From: Gallionella straubiae
Lineage (GTDB): Bacteria > Pseudomonadota > Gammaproteobacteria > Burkholderiales > Gallionellaceae
Reading direction: 5' to 3'
DNA: 64,000 nt
NCBI RefSeq assembly: GCF_051257895.1
Contig: NZ_CP194331.1
Location: 1,178,001 to 1,242,000, forward strand
A program made the position numbers and the translations under genes. Each line of letters starts with the position of its first letter. The stretch's first letter is position 1. Positions 1 through 8,504 of this stretch are shown in pieces. The notes under the pieces were generated by a model. That model saw only the letters and a list, made by a program, of their open reading frames with translations, was not told the DNA's origin and made no database searches.

Positions 1-340
1 CCAGCGAGCTGAAAAGCAGCATCGTGATCAGCAGAACCCAGCCGATCACCGCGCGATGATCGAGGAACGCCTTCAGCTCCCCCACCACCGCCCTGCCTTC
101 ACCCGGCGCCATGTATTCCAGCGCCCGGCGCAACGTTGCCAGCAGCACCTCCTGATCGATCACGTGCGACAGCGCGATCACCATGAGGATGAGCAGCGGC
201 ACGATGGAAAGCAACGCATAGTAGGCCACAGCGCCCGCAAGCAGCAGGCCCTGGTTCGCCCGGAACGCCTTCAGAACCTGAAGTGCGAAGTCGACGGGGC
301 TTCTCAGGACATGCAGGGTACGCGGGCTGATGAGTTCCAT
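1..340 (-). CDS. YihY/BrkB family inner-membrane protein (5' part, cut by window edge)
   Basis: The frame opens with ATG at 338-340 and runs off the left edge without a stop, giving about 113 residues that begin MELISPRTLHVLRS. After an amphipathic start comes GAVAYYALLSIVPLL, the first membrane segment typical of the YihY/UPF0761 (BrkB-like) family. A second hydrophobic stretch, GWVLLITMLLF, begins just before the edge. Family members are polytopic inner-membrane proteins of roughly 280-420 residues whose molecular role is unsettled; the old label ribonuclease BN is wrong. Only about a third of the protein is visible. The family call rests on the first membrane segment and its surrounding pattern. 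Confidence 0.72.
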   Translation of the reverse strand, partial: MELISPRTLHVLRSPVDFALQVLKAFRANQGLLLAGAVAYYALLSIVPLLILMVIALSHVIDQEVLLATLRRALEYMAPGEGRAVVGELKAFLDHRAVIGWVLLITMLLFSSL

Positions 341-658
341 GGGCGGCCGGCAATCAGCAGGCGGCGGGCTTGCAGCCGGAATGCATCGCCGCACATCGAC
401 CATGAAAAGGACGAGGCACCATCATTCTCAACATCCGATTCCCTCCGTCCATAAAGAAAGGGGCTTAAAGCACCCGGGCAAAACGGCAGATAAAAATTGA
501 GCTTCGTCCATTTTATCTCACCGCCCTCTTCGCCTATGAATATCTACATAGTTGACCCCATAAAAATTACGTCCCTGCTCCATAGAAGACCCAATTGTCT
601 TTTGCGGCCATAGTGGTATACATATCCGACCGAAACCATCCAGGCAAGGAGGTTTACC
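341..658. other. intergenic region between divergent yihY-like and yip1-like genes
   Basis: These 318 bases lie between two divergent genes and hold no convincing reading frame. The half nearest the Yip1 gene is AT-richer than its surroundings and carries the promoter-like pair described at 595-622. I see no palindromic repeat family member here. Confidence 0.5.
595..622 (+). promoter_or_regulatory. sigma70-like promoter for the Yip1-family gene
   Basis: TTGTCT at 595-600 and TATACA at 617-622 are separated by 16 bases, in an AT-rich stretch 37 bases before the start codon. The leader then carries a strong AAGGAGG ribosome binding site at about 647-653. This is motif reading only. Confidence 0.4.
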
Positions 659-1234
659 ATGGCACAGTTCCATTTACCCCATATGCCCCATTGGGCGGCG
701 TGGGATGCATTCACCCACACCCACATGTCGGCGTTGAAGCTGTTTTTGCTCTATGCAGTGCCGCTGTCTCTCGTCCCGCCGGCAATGATCTATTACGCCG
801 GTGTCACGTACCATGCGGGTTTGTTGCCGGAGTTGAGCGTCATGCAGTTGCAGACCATCGGCATCCTGTTCTACCTCTCCGAACTGATGATGACCTTCGT
901 GGTCGCATACGTCATTCAACAGTTGGGCGAGTGGGTGGGTGTAAAACCCGGCTTCGACGATGCCTACAAGCTGACGGTAGTGATACCGACGCCGTTATGG
1001 CTCGCGCCGCTGTTCATGTTCATCCCCAGCTTCATGCTCAACCTCACGGCAGGCGCGGCGGCCTTGATCCTCTCCGGCATGCTGATTTTCTACAGCGTAC
1101 CGTCGATCCTCAAGGTCGAGGAAAAAGGCCACGCCGTACTGCTGTCAGGCTCCATCTTGGCGGCCGGCATGGTGGCGTGGGCCGGGATGATGTATCTGAC
1201 GCTGCTCTTCTGGAGCTTTGGAGCTTCTTTCTAA
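659..1234 (+). CDS. Yip1 domain (YIP1/DUF1282-like) membrane protein
   Basis: The product has 191 residues and starts at an ATG behind a near-perfect AAGGAGG ribosome binding site. After a His- and Trp-rich cytosolic start there are about five hydrophobic segments (near residues 26-48, 61-88, 108-127, 131-147 and 160-185). This spacing and length match the bacterial Yip1 family of small inner-membrane proteins. The usual motif PAMIYYAGVTYHAG follows the first segment. No enzymatic role is established for these proteins. The gene stands alone, converging on alanine dehydrogenase. The family assignment is good; the function is unknown. Confidence 0.7.
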   Translation: MAQFHLPHMPHWAAWDAFTHTHMSALKLFLLYAVPLSLVPPAMIYYAGVTYHAGLLPELSVMQLQTIGILFYLSELMMTFVVAYVIQQLGEWVGVKPGFDDAYKLTVVIPTPLWLAPLFMFIPSFMLNLTAGAAALILSGMLIFYSVPSILKVEEKGHAVLLSGSILAAGMVAWAGMMYLTLLFWSFGASF

Positions 1235-1266
1235 CCTGTTGCCCTGAACAGGACTAACGGGAAAAC

Positions 1267-1284
1267 GCAGCCTTATCAGGCTGC
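1267..1284 (-). terminator. possible terminator after ald
   Basis: GCAGCC and GGCTGC form a 6-bp stem with a 6-base loop between two convergent genes. Read on the minus strand the stem is followed by GTTTT. It is short, so this is a tentative assignment. Confidence 0.35.
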
Positions 1285-1337
1285 ATGGCGGGGAAGGCGG
1301 AAGTCTTCCTCGCTTTCGTTTGCGCTGAAGGCTTGAG

Positions 1338-2453
1338 TCAATCGACCACGGATTCCGCCGGGTGATACTCCAGCCCGAATGCCTCGGCAACCTTGCGGTG
1401 CGTCACCTTGCCGCCGATGATGTTGAGGCCGTTGAGCAGGGCGGGGGATTCCCGGAGCGCCTCGCGCCAGCCCTTGTTCGCCAGTTGCAGTACATAAGGC
1501 AGGGTTGCGTTGGTCAGCGCCAGCGTCGAGGTGATGGGCACGCCGCCGGGCATGTTGGCGACGCCGTAGTGGATGACGCCGTCGACGATGAAGGTGGGGT
1601 TCTCGTGCGTGGTGGGGTGCATGGTCTCGACGCAGCCGCCCTGATCGATGGAGACATCGACGATCACCGCGCCCTTGCGCATCGTCCTGAGGTCTTCGCG
1701 GCGGATCAGCCTGGGCGCGACGGCGCCGGGGATCAGCACCGCGCCGATCACAAGGTCGGCGCCGGCGATCCACTCCAGCAGGTTGTGCCGGTCGGAGAAG
1801 ATCAGCTGTACGTTCGCGGGCATCACGTCGCTGAGGTAGCGCAGCCGCTCCAGCGATACGTCGAGCAGGGTGACGCTCGCACCGAACCCGGCGGCCATCT
1901 TCGCCGCATTCACGCCGACCACGCCGCCGCCGAGGACCACCACCTTCGCGGGCGCCACGCCGGGCACGCCGCCGAGCAGGATGCCGCGACCGCCGTAGAG
2001 TTTCTCCAGGTACTTCGCGCCCTCCTGCACCGCCATGCGCCCGGCCACCTCGGACATCGGCGTCAGGAGCGGCAGTTCGCGCGAGGGCAGCTCGACGGTC
2101 TCATAGGCGATGCACACCGCACCGGAAGCCAGGTGCGCGCGGGTCAACTGTTCGTTTGCGGCGAAATGGAAGTAGGTGAAGATGGCCTGGCCGGGCCGGA
2201 TATGCGTCCATTCCGGCTCGATCGGCTCCTTCACCTTCACGATCAGGTCGGACGCCGCCCAGACCGCGTCGGCGTCCGGCGCGATCTGGGCGCCCGCGGC
2301 AGCGTATTGCTCGTCTCCGAAGCCGCTGCCCAGCCCCGCGCCCGTTTCGACGATGACGGCATGTCCCGCCGCCACGAGCGCCTCGGCCCCCGCCGGTACC
2401 AGCGCGACGCGGTTTTCGTTGGTCTTGATTTCCTTCGGTATGCCTATTTTCAT
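1338..2453 (-). CDS. ald: alanine dehydrogenase
   Basis: This 371-residue protein has the normal length for NAD-dependent L-alanine dehydrogenase, which interconverts alanine and pyruvate plus ammonia in the cytosol. It opens MKIGIPKEIKTNENRVALVP, the family's N-terminal signature. It then shows the substrate-side KVKEP loop near residue 74, the conserved TYFHFA (catalytic His about 97) and the nucleotide-binding glycine motif GGGVVGVNAAKMA near 175. The late signature MPGGVPITSTLALTNATLPY is also present. The start is the first ATG, preceded by AGGGG. The gene is monocistronic as far as the sequence shows. A short inverted repeat lies in its upstream region. Confidence 0.96.
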   Translation of the reverse strand: MKIGIPKEIKTNENRVALVPAGAEALVAAGHAVIVETGAGLGSGFGDEQYAAAGAQIAPDADAVWAASDLIVKVKEPIEPEWTHIRPGQAIFTYFHFAANEQLTRAHLASGAVCIAYETVELPSRELPLLTPMSEVAGRMAVQEGAKYLEKLYGGRGILLGGVPGVAPAKVVVLGGGVVGVNAAKMAAGFGASVTLLDVSLERLRYLSDVMPANVQLIFSDRHNLLEWIAGADLVIGAVLIPGAVAPRLIRREDLRTMRKGAVIVDVSIDQGGCVETMHPTTHENPTFIVDGVIHYGVANMPGGVPITSTLALTNATLPYVLQLANKGWREALRESPALLNGLNIIGGKVTHRKVAEAFGLEYHPAESVVD

Positions 2454-2481
2454 GGATGCCCCTATTCCAAAAAACCACTTG

Positions 2482-2557
2482 TCCGCAGATTACACAGATT
2501 AGCGCAGATTAAACAACCGGCGACAAAAGCGAATTGATAATCTGTTTAATCTGCGGA
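2482..2557. repeat. inverted repeat built from CGCAGATTA(C/A)ACAGATT units
   Basis: The arm at 2482-2500 and its reverse complement at 2539-2557 agree at 18 of 19 bases. A third, shortened unit in direct orientation lies at 2503-2514. The right arm abuts the stop codon of the archease remnant. I recall similar ATTACACAGATT repeats from many proteobacterial genomes; that recollection is not checked here. Confidence 0.6.
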
Positions 2558-2728
2558 TCAAACTGTTTTTCCTGCCAGCATCTCCCGGTCCACCTGTTTC
2601 GCGGACCAGTGCAGCGCGGCTGCGATCACCGCCGCCCGCTCAAAAGCCTCCACCGGCGTTGTGCCAAAACCGCACACGCCGATGTCGGCTTGATGGGGGA
2701 AGTGTTCCCAGCGGGCAGTAGCGGTCAT
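2558..2728 (-). pseudogene. truncated archease (N-terminal remnant)
   Basis: An ATG at 2726-2728 with a good AAGGAG site encodes 56 residues. The first 35 match the start of the archease family: WEHFPHQADIGVCGFG followed by EAFERAA. Full archeases are about 135-150 residues and help the RNA ligase RtcB. Here the likeness stops after residue 35, and the frame ends at a TGA beside the short repeat at 2482-2557. No rtcB is present nearby. I read this as a broken gene kept as a fragment. It could still be translated, because the ribosome binding site is intact. Confidence 0.6.
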
Positions 2729-2832
2729 GCGTCGACTCTCCTTCCGTGAAAACGGTTTTGATTCTGCTCCCATTTACCCCGCGCGACAACGTGCTAGAGT
2801 ATGCCGCCTGCAACGCATGAAGGACGCCGCTC

Positions 2833-4416
2833 ATGACGCCTGTACCATCCTCGCCTGAACTGTTGCGCCAGCGGCAACTGGTGGAGGCGCTGCTCGGCTG
2901 TTTTCCGCCGCGCTCCAGGATAGAGGAGACGCATATCTCCTGGGTGCTGCTGGCCGGGAACGATGCCTACAAGATCAAGAAATCGGTCGATCTCGGCTTC
3001 CTCGATTTCTCCACGCTGGAAAAGCGCCGCTTCTACTGCGACGAGGAGTTGCGCCTCAACCGCCGCCTCGCCCCCGATCTCTACCTCGATGTCGTCGCGA
3101 TCGGCAGCAGCCCGGAACAGCCGCTGCCAGGCGGCGAGCCCGCCATTGAGTATGCGGTGCACATGCGCCGCTTCCCGCGCTCCGCGATGATGGATCTCCT
3201 GCTGGCTGACGGCCAGATCACCCCTTTGCATATCGACCGGCTGGCCGCCATCATCGCGCAATTCCATGCCGCTCTGCCGCCCGCCGCAGCGGACTCGCCG
3301 TTCGGCTCGCCCGCTGTGATACAGGAAGCGGTGCTGGAAAATTTTGCGCAGCTCGCGCCGTCGCTCGAAGCCTCCGCCGACCTCGCGATGCTGGAGAAGG
3401 TGCGCCTCGCGAGCGCGCTCGAATTCGCTGCCTGCGAGCCGCTGTTCCGGCAGCGCAAGGCGGCCGGCTGCGTGCGCGAGTGCCACGGCGATTTGCACCT
3501 CGGCAACATCGTGCTGCTCGACGACATACCCGTGCCTTTCGACGGCATCGAGTTCAGTGAAACGCTGCGCTGGATCGATGTGATCAGCGAAATCGCCTTC
3601 ACGGCGATGGACCTCATGCAGCGCGGCCGGCCGCAGTTCGCCTGGCGTTTTCTCGACAAATATCTGGAGCAGGCCGGCGACTATGGCGGAGCGGGCGTGC
3701 TGCGCTACTACCTCGCCTACCGCGCGATGGTGCGCGCCAAGGTCGCCGCGATCCGCGCCAATCAGGAAGACCCGGCGCAGGCGCAACACGAACTGGCGGC
3801 ATGCCGCAGCTATCTCGCGCTCGCGCACGACTGCCTCGCGCGCCGCCGCCCCGCGCTGATCATCACGCACGGGTTGCCGGGCTGCGGCAAGAGCACCTTC
3901 GCGCAGATTGCGCTGGAACGTTTTGGCGCGATCCGCATCCGCTCGGATGTCGAGCGCAAGCGGCTGTTCGGCCTCGCGGCGCTCGCGGACAGCCGCTCGC
4001 AAACCGGCAGCGGCATCTACGGCGAGGAGGCCACGCGCCGCACCTATGAACGCCTGCATGAACTCGCACGCGGCCTGCTCGCCGCAGGATTCCCCGTCAT
4101 CGTCGATGCCGCATTCCTGCGCCATGCCGAGCGCGAAAATTTTCGTGTGCTTGCGCAGGCAATGGATGCGCCCTTCGTCATTGCCTGCGTACAGGCCGAC
4201 GAGGCGGTGCTCAAGGATCGGCTGGCGCAACGGCGCAGCCGCGCCGACGACGCCTCGGAGGCCGATGCCACGGTGCTGCAGGTTTTACAGGCCGCGCAGG
4301 AGCCGCTGCAGGAGGAGGAAAAAGGCTGCGCCGTGACCTTCGTCAACAACGGCGATGCCGAGGCGCTGGGAATGGCCGGCGAGAGCTGGGCATTGCTCGA
4401 TGCCCGTCTCGCCTGA
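2833..4416 (+). CDS. fusion protein: aminoglycoside phosphotransferase-like domain + AAA/zeta-type P-loop kinase
   Basis: The protein has 527 residues in two parts. The N-terminal half resembles the APH/choline kinase fold, with an Asp-containing catalytic loop HGDLHLGNI near residues 218-226 and a later metal-binding FDGIEF. The C-terminal half starts with a P-loop, GLPGCGKST, near residues 347-355, followed by RSDVERKRLFG, as in nucleotide or polynucleotide kinase-like ATPases. This arrangement is a widespread uncharacterised bacterial family often named bifunctional aminoglycoside phosphotransferase/ATP-binding protein. Its true substrate is unknown and nothing here points to drug resistance. 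It converges on petC across a strong hairpin. Confidence 0.85.
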   Translation: MTPVPSSPELLRQRQLVEALLGCFPPRSRIEETHISWVLLAGNDAYKIKKSVDLGFLDFSTLEKRRFYCDEELRLNRRLAPDLYLDVVAIGSSPEQPLPGGEPAIEYAVHMRRFPRSAMMDLLLADGQITPLHIDRLAAIIAQFHAALPPAAADSPFGSPAVIQEAVLENFAQLAPSLEASADLAMLEKVRLASALEFAACEPLFRQRKAAGCVRECHGDLHLGNIVLLDDIPVPFDGIEFSETLRWIDVISEIAFTAMDLMQRGRPQFAWRFLDKYLEQAGDYGGAGVLRYYLAYRAMVRAKVAAIRANQEDPAQAQHELAACRSYLALAHDCLARRRPALIITHGLPGCGKSTFAQIALERFGAIRIRSDVERKRLFGLAALADSRSQTGSGIYGEEATRRTYERLHELARGLLAAGFPVIVDAAFLRHAERENFRVLAQAMDAPFVIACVQADEAVLKDRLAQRRSRADDASEADATVLQVLQAAQEPLQEEEKGCAVTFVNNGDAEALGMAGESWALLDARLA

Positions 4417-4420
4417 GGAA

Positions 4421-4445
4421 CCGCCCGGCATGTTTCGCCGGGCGG
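4421..4445. terminator. hairpin between convergent genes
   Basis: CCGCCCGGC and GCCGGGCGG make a perfect 9-bp GC stem around a 7-base loop. It sits 4 bases after the APH-fusion stop and 4 bases before the petC stop. It lacks a clear U-tract on either strand but is well placed to end both transcripts. Confidence 0.5.
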
Positions 4446-4449
4446 CAGG

Positions 4450-5202
4450 TCAGTGGACGTCCTTCCAGATTTCCTTCTTCAGCGCGCGAAGCAGGACCAG
4501 AAGCACAAACAGGAAGCCGAGCACGATATAGCCGAGGTCATAGCGCACCATTTTCGACGGGTCGCTCATGAAGACCAGGTAGTTGGTCAGGTCGGCGATG
4601 GCCGCATCGTATGCCGCCTTGCACAGCGAGTTCCCCGCGGTGCACATCGAACCCGGCTCCTGCAGGACCAGCTTCTTTACTTCATGGCCGTTCTTGCTTT
4701 CGACGCGCAGCACCTGCCTGCCCTGCAGATCGGCCAGGACGAACGGCATGGCCACGTTGGGGAAAACCGTGTTGTTCCAGCCGCTCGCGCGAGCGGTGTC
4801 CACGTAGAAGGTGCGCATGTAGGTATACAGCCAGTCGGCGCTGCGCGAACGCGCAATCACGCTCAGGTCGGGAGGCGGCTCGCCGAAGGCGAGCTTGGCC
4901 GAGTTTGCGTCCATCGCGGCCTGCATGGTCGAGCCGAGCTTGACGTCCTCGGGGAGTTCCAGATCCTTCTTGATCTGCTCCTCGGTCATGCCGATGTCCC
5001 TGAGGCGGTTGTAGCGCATGTAGGAAGCGCTGTGACAGGCCAGGCATCTCGAGGTGAACAGCTTCGCCCCGCGCTGCAGTGAAGCGGTGTTTTTCAAGTC
5101 CACCGGCGCCCTGTCCAGATGAACGCCGGTTTCGCCGGCGATCGCGATTGACGATGCCGCGAGGAGCAGCACCAGAATTCCCAGTTTATTGATAGCTTTC
5201 AT
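4450..5202 (-). CDS. petC: ubiquinol-cytochrome c reductase, cytochrome c1 subunit
   Basis: This 250-residue protein carries the haem of the bc1 complex and passes electrons from the Rieske centre to soluble cytochrome c. A signal peptide covers about residues 1-22. The haem site CLACH is at 53-57, the likely Met ligand lies in NVAMPF near 170, and a C-terminal membrane anchor is YIVLGFLFVLLVLLRAL. I chose the ATG at 5202, which gives the signal peptide directly. The same frame is open further upstream, but that part is only a shadow of petB. It is the last gene of petABC, 17 bases after petB. Confidence 0.95.
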   Translation of the reverse strand: MKAINKLGILVLLLAASSIAIAGETGVHLDRAPVDLKNTASLQRGAKLFTSRCLACHSASYMRYNRLRDIGMTEEQIKKDLELPEDVKLGSTMQAAMDANSAKLAFGEPPPDLSVIARSRSADWLYTYMRTFYVDTARASGWNNTVFPNVAMPFVLADLQGRQVLRVESKNGHEVKKLVLQEPGSMCTAGNSLCKAAYDAAIADLTNYLVFMSDPSKMVRYDLGYIVLGFLFVLLVLLRALKKEIWKDVH

Positions 5203-5219
5203 GTCCGAGCCTTTCCGTT

Positions 5220-6458
5220 CTATTTGGACGTGATGCGGTCGGGCTCGGGCTTGCACTTGTCGATCCTGGTATACCAGGGCATCAACAGGAAGAACGCAAA
5301 GTAAACCGCGGCCAGTATCCGCGAGATCAGGGTGTAGGCCGGGGTGGCGGGCATCAGGCCCAGCCAGCCGAGGCCGACAAAACTGATCACGAACAGGGTC
5401 AGGAAAATCTTGTAGATCGGGCCGCGATAGCGGATCGATTTGACCTTGCCCCGGTCCAGCCAGGGCAGGAAGAAGAAGATCACCGTTGCCACGCCCATCG
5501 CGACCACGCCCGGAAACTGCGAGCCGAACATCGGCGGCACGGCGCGCAAGATCGCGTAGAACGGAGTGAAGTACCACACCGGCGCGATATGCTCGGGCGT
5601 TTTCATCGGGTTGGCCGGAATGAAGTTGTTGTACTCCAGGAAGTAACCCTTCATGTCCGGCGCGAAGAAGACGATGGCGCAGAAAATCATCAGGAAGGCG
5701 ACCGCCCCGACCCCGTCCTTCACCGTGTAGTAGGGATGGAAGGGGATGCCGTCCAGCGGCTTGCCGTTGTCGTCCTTGTACTTCTTGATTTCGATGCCGT
5801 CCGGATTGTTCGAGCCGACCTCGTGCAAGGCCACGATATGGGCAACCACGATCAGCACGATGACCAGCGGGATCGCGATGACGTGCAGCGCGAAGAAGCG
5901 GTTCAGCGTGGTATCGGAAACCACATAGTCGCCGCGGATCAGCAGCGCGAGGTCCGGGCCGATGAAGGGCACGGAAGAGAACAGGTTGATGATCACCTGC
6001 GCGCCCCAGAAGGACATCTGTCCCCAGGGCAGCAGGTAGCCCATGAACGCCTCGGCCATCAATGCCAGATAGATGACCATGCCGACGATCCACAGCAGCT
6101 CGCGCGGCTTGCGGTACGAGCCGTACATCAGGCTGCGGAACATGTGCAGGTAGACCACGACAAAGAACATCGAGGCGCCGGTGGAATGGATGAAGCGCAG
6201 CAGCCAGCCCCATTGCACGTCGCGCATGATGTACTCGACGGAGGCGAAGGCGAACAGCGCATCCGGCTTGTAGTTCATGGTCAGGAAAATGCCGCTCACG
6301 ATCTGGATCACCAGCACCAGTAGCGCCAGCGAGCCGAAGAAGTACCAGAAGTTGAAATTCTTCGGCGCGTAATACTCCGAGACATGCGCCTTGTAGGTCG
6401 AGATGAGCGGGAAGCGTTCGTCGATCCAGCCGACCAGTTTCTTCAGGAGGCCCATCAT
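5220..6458 (-). CDS. petB: ubiquinol-cytochrome c reductase, cytochrome b subunit
   Basis: The 412-residue integral membrane protein contains the quinol oxidation and reduction sites and the two b haems of complex III. Landmarks are the opening WIDERFPL, the histidines of HSTGASMFFVVVYLHMFR and of FFALHVIAIPLVIV, and GYLLPWGQMSFWGA. The Qo motif reads PVWY, the variant seen in many proteobacteria instead of PEWY. Its ATG overlaps the petA stop by 4 bases, so the two are translationally coupled. Length and order are standard for a full-length bacterial cytochrome b. Confidence 0.97.
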   Translation of the reverse strand: MMGLLKKLVGWIDERFPLISTYKAHVSEYYAPKNFNFWYFFGSLALLVLVIQIVSGIFLTMNYKPDALFAFASVEYIMRDVQWGWLLRFIHSTGASMFFVVVYLHMFRSLMYGSYRKPRELLWIVGMVIYLALMAEAFMGYLLPWGQMSFWGAQVIINLFSSVPFIGPDLALLIRGDYVVSDTTLNRFFALHVIAIPLVIVLIVVAHIVALHEVGSNNPDGIEIKKYKDDNGKPLDGIPFHPYYTVKDGVGAVAFLMIFCAIVFFAPDMKGYFLEYNNFIPANPMKTPEHIAPVWYFTPFYAILRAVPPMFGSQFPGVVAMGVATVIFFFLPWLDRGKVKSIRYRGPIYKIFLTLFVISFVGLGWLGLMPATPAYTLISRILAAVYFAFFLLMPWYTRIDKCKPEPDRITSK

Positions 6459-7048
6459 GCCGCCTCCTTTCCGTCGTCGCCGATCAGGAGCCGGCCCTCA
6501 CCGAGATACTTGTGCGGCGGAACGATCATGTTGCTGGGCGCGGGCACGCCTTTGTACACGCGCGCCGCGAGATCGAAGCGTGAACCGTGGCAGGGGCAGA
6601 ACCAGCCGCCCGGCCAATCCGCACCGAGATCGCTCGGCGCGACTTCCGGGCGATAGGTCGGGGAGCACCCCAGGTGGGTGCAGACGCCGAGGACGACGAG
6701 GTATTCGGGCTTGATGGAACGGTAAGGGTTGTTGCAGTACTCGGGCTGCTGCGGGACGGAAGATTCCGGGTCGACCAGCCTGTCATTGTGCTTTGCGAGC
6801 AGGTCGAGCATCTCCGGGGTGCGACGCACGATCCACACCGGCTTGCCCTGCCACTCGACGCTGATCATCATGCCGGGCTCGATGCGGCTCACGTCCACCT
6901 CGACCGGCGCGCCGGCCGCCTTGGCGCGTTCGCTCGGCATCAGGCTCAGCACGAACGGCGCGCCGGCGCCCGCTGCCGCAACCCCGCCGGCCGCGGTAGT
7001 GGCGGCGATCAAAAGCCGCCGCTTACCGAGATTCACATTGTCAGTCAT
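6455..7048 (-). CDS. petA: ubiquinol-cytochrome c reductase, Rieske iron-sulfur subunit
   Basis: The protein has 197 residues. A twin-arginine-like N-terminus (KRRLLIAATTAAGG) serves as signal and membrane anchor. The 2Fe-2S ligands lie in CTHLGC and CPCHGS, about 20 residues apart, each Cys-x-His box complete. It accepts the first electron from ubiquinol in the bc1 complex. It is the first gene of petA-petB-petC, with an AAGGGGA ribosome binding site 5 bases before the ATG. The 210 bases upstream must hold the operon promoter, but no box stands out. Confidence 0.97.
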   Translation of the reverse strand: MTDNVNLGKRRLLIAATTAAGGVAAAGAGAPFVLSLMPSERAKAAGAPVEVDVSRIEPGMMISVEWQGKPVWIVRRTPEMLDLLAKHNDRLVDPESSVPQQPEYCNNPYRSIKPEYLVVLGVCTHLGCSPTYRPEVAPSDLGADWPGGWFCPCHGSRFDLAARVYKGVPAPSNMIVPPHKYLGEGRLLIGDDGKEAA

Positions 7049-7258
7049 GTTCCCCTTCCCCCCGCTAAAGCGTTATTGACGATTGCAATCCGGGTCAGCA
7101 CCGGGCCGGCACAGCGCCAGCGCGGTTGCCCGGAAATTTTTGTAATGGATGATTTACAGAACTGCTTGCCGCATGGCAGAAACCCGGACAAGCAAAACGT
7201 TTGGTTTACCGGCACCGGCGGCGAACGCTGCCTCGCTAACGGTTCGCCGCAAGTGAGA

Positions 7259-7918
7259 TCAGTTGTTCCTGGCTCCCTGTTTGACCCACTTCCTCATAAT
7301 CAGGATGTATTGACGATCGAGCGTACCTTCCGCATTCAAGCCCATCGGCATCTTCAAACCCTTGTTGGTGCCGGTAAGCAGCTTGGTGAAAGTGCTGGCC
7401 TCGCTGTTGCCGGGGATGACGACCGGCCCGAACCTCGTGCCCTTCATCAGTCCCTCCCAGGACCTCAGATCCAGGCCGCTTTTCGCATGCCCCCTGCCGC
7501 CCGGAGAATGACAGCTCACGCAATAGTCATGCAGGATGGGCTGCACCTCTTCCTTGAAGCTCACTTCCTCGCGCTTCAGCACCTTGATGGCATCATGTGC
7601 CGGCGCCAGGGCTGCATCTGCCGGAGCGTGCGCAGTTCCTGCTGCCTTGTCTGCCGATGTCTTTTCTGCCGGCGCCAGCACCTTGCCTGCCGACGCCAGC
7701 GCGGTGCCCGCCGGTGCCAGCGGTGCAGCTTCCGCGGACACTGCTTTCGTTTCTTCGGCCGGTGCCGCTTCCGCACCCTTTGCAGGTGCCGGCGTGGCAC
7801 CCGCCTGAACAGGCGCCGTAGCCCCTGCCGATGCCAGTGTCATGTTTTCCGCCGACACGCCGAATGAAAGGGCTGCCAGAATGATCGCGCCCAGTAATAT
7901 TCCAGTTCCAGTTTTCAT
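7259..7918 (-). CDS. periplasmic c-type cytochrome with Ala/Pro-rich linker (PSCyt1-like)
   Basis: The 219-residue product has a signal peptide (about 1-23), then an 80-residue low-complexity region rich in Ala, Pro, Glu and Lys. A C-terminal haem domain opens FKEEVQPILHDYCVSCH (CVSCH at 133-137) and continues SGLDLRSWEGLMKG. That layout matches the single-haem domain often annotated as Planctomycete cytochrome C. The Met in MPMGLNAEG is a plausible sixth ligand. It lies just upstream of petA on the same strand, so a link to respiratory electron flow is plausible but unproven. The ATG at 7918 is the first that yields a signal peptide. Confidence 0.8.
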   Translation of the reverse strand: MKTGTGILLGAIILAALSFGVSAENMTLASAGATAPVQAGATPAPAKGAEAAPAEETKAVSAEAAPLAPAGTALASAGKVLAPAEKTSADKAAGTAHAPADAALAPAHDAIKVLKREEVSFKEEVQPILHDYCVSCHSPGGRGHAKSGLDLRSWEGLMKGTRFGPVVIPGNSEASTFTKLLTGTNKGLKMPMGLNAEGTLDRQYILIMRKWVKQGARNN

Positions 7919-8504
7919 ACCGCTCCCTTGGAAAACACACCGCCTGAAAAATCCGGCAAACCGGGAGAGTTGACTGTCTGGACAGACAGCCGCGAGACCA
8001 GCAATCCCCTCCCCACTGCATCTTTTTTTATATAAACCGCGCAACCCGCAATCGCGGCAATCGGCTGGAAAGATGCCCGGCAACTCATCCAGTATCTGCC
8101 GCAATGTTTCGCTACCATAATTCCAAACCAGCCCTCGTTTCCCTGACGTGGGTCAACCAATTTGTGTTTTTGCTCCGGCCAGGCGAAGCCGGTTTTCACG
8201 ATGGGTGAGAGGAAGGAATCGCGCCCGTAATCGGCCCGGATACCGATGCTGTTATTTCAAAGGGCTGGTTCGACCGATCGGCAGGAGTAAGGCCAACGAA
8301 TGCCGCAGGCCTGTGTGGATGAGGAGCAACCTATGGGAAGCGGAGGCGGGGTGGTGCCAATGAGCTGCGAATGACCGATGAGGCAGGAGTGGGAAGCACT
8401 GCTGACCTGATGGCGGGTCAGGTCGATAGGAGGGAAACGATTCGGGCTTGGCTCCTTTTCACGCGCGCAAGCGCAGCTTGCGGGCGATCCAGTTGGCCGA
8501 AAGG
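7919..8504. other. 586-base stretch without a convincing gene
   Basis: No frame here has both a start with a ribosome binding site and credible composition. The region includes a perfect 7-bp hairpin (GACCTGA/TCAGGTC, about 8405-8425) and a second one near 8465-8483 (CGCAAGC/GCTTGCG). Purine-rich text with several GATGAGG-like words lies between 8270 and 8400. It could hold a structured RNA or a decayed mobile element. I cannot assign it. Confidence 0.4.

Noticed and set aside
2833..4416. Calling the APH-ATPase fusion an aminoglycoside-resistance gene.
   Set aside because: The catalytic loop shows only the general APH fold, and the fusion belongs to a widespread family without known resistance activity.
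4450..6213. A 587-codon minus-strand frame that would fuse cytochrome c1 to a long upstream part.
   Set aside because: The upstream portion is a shifted reading of petB. The signal peptide and haem motif fix the petC start at 5202.
7915..8199. A 94-codon minus-strand frame before the cytochrome gene.
   Set aside because: No ribosome binding site, no recognisable segment, and it ends inside the cytochrome signal-peptide region.
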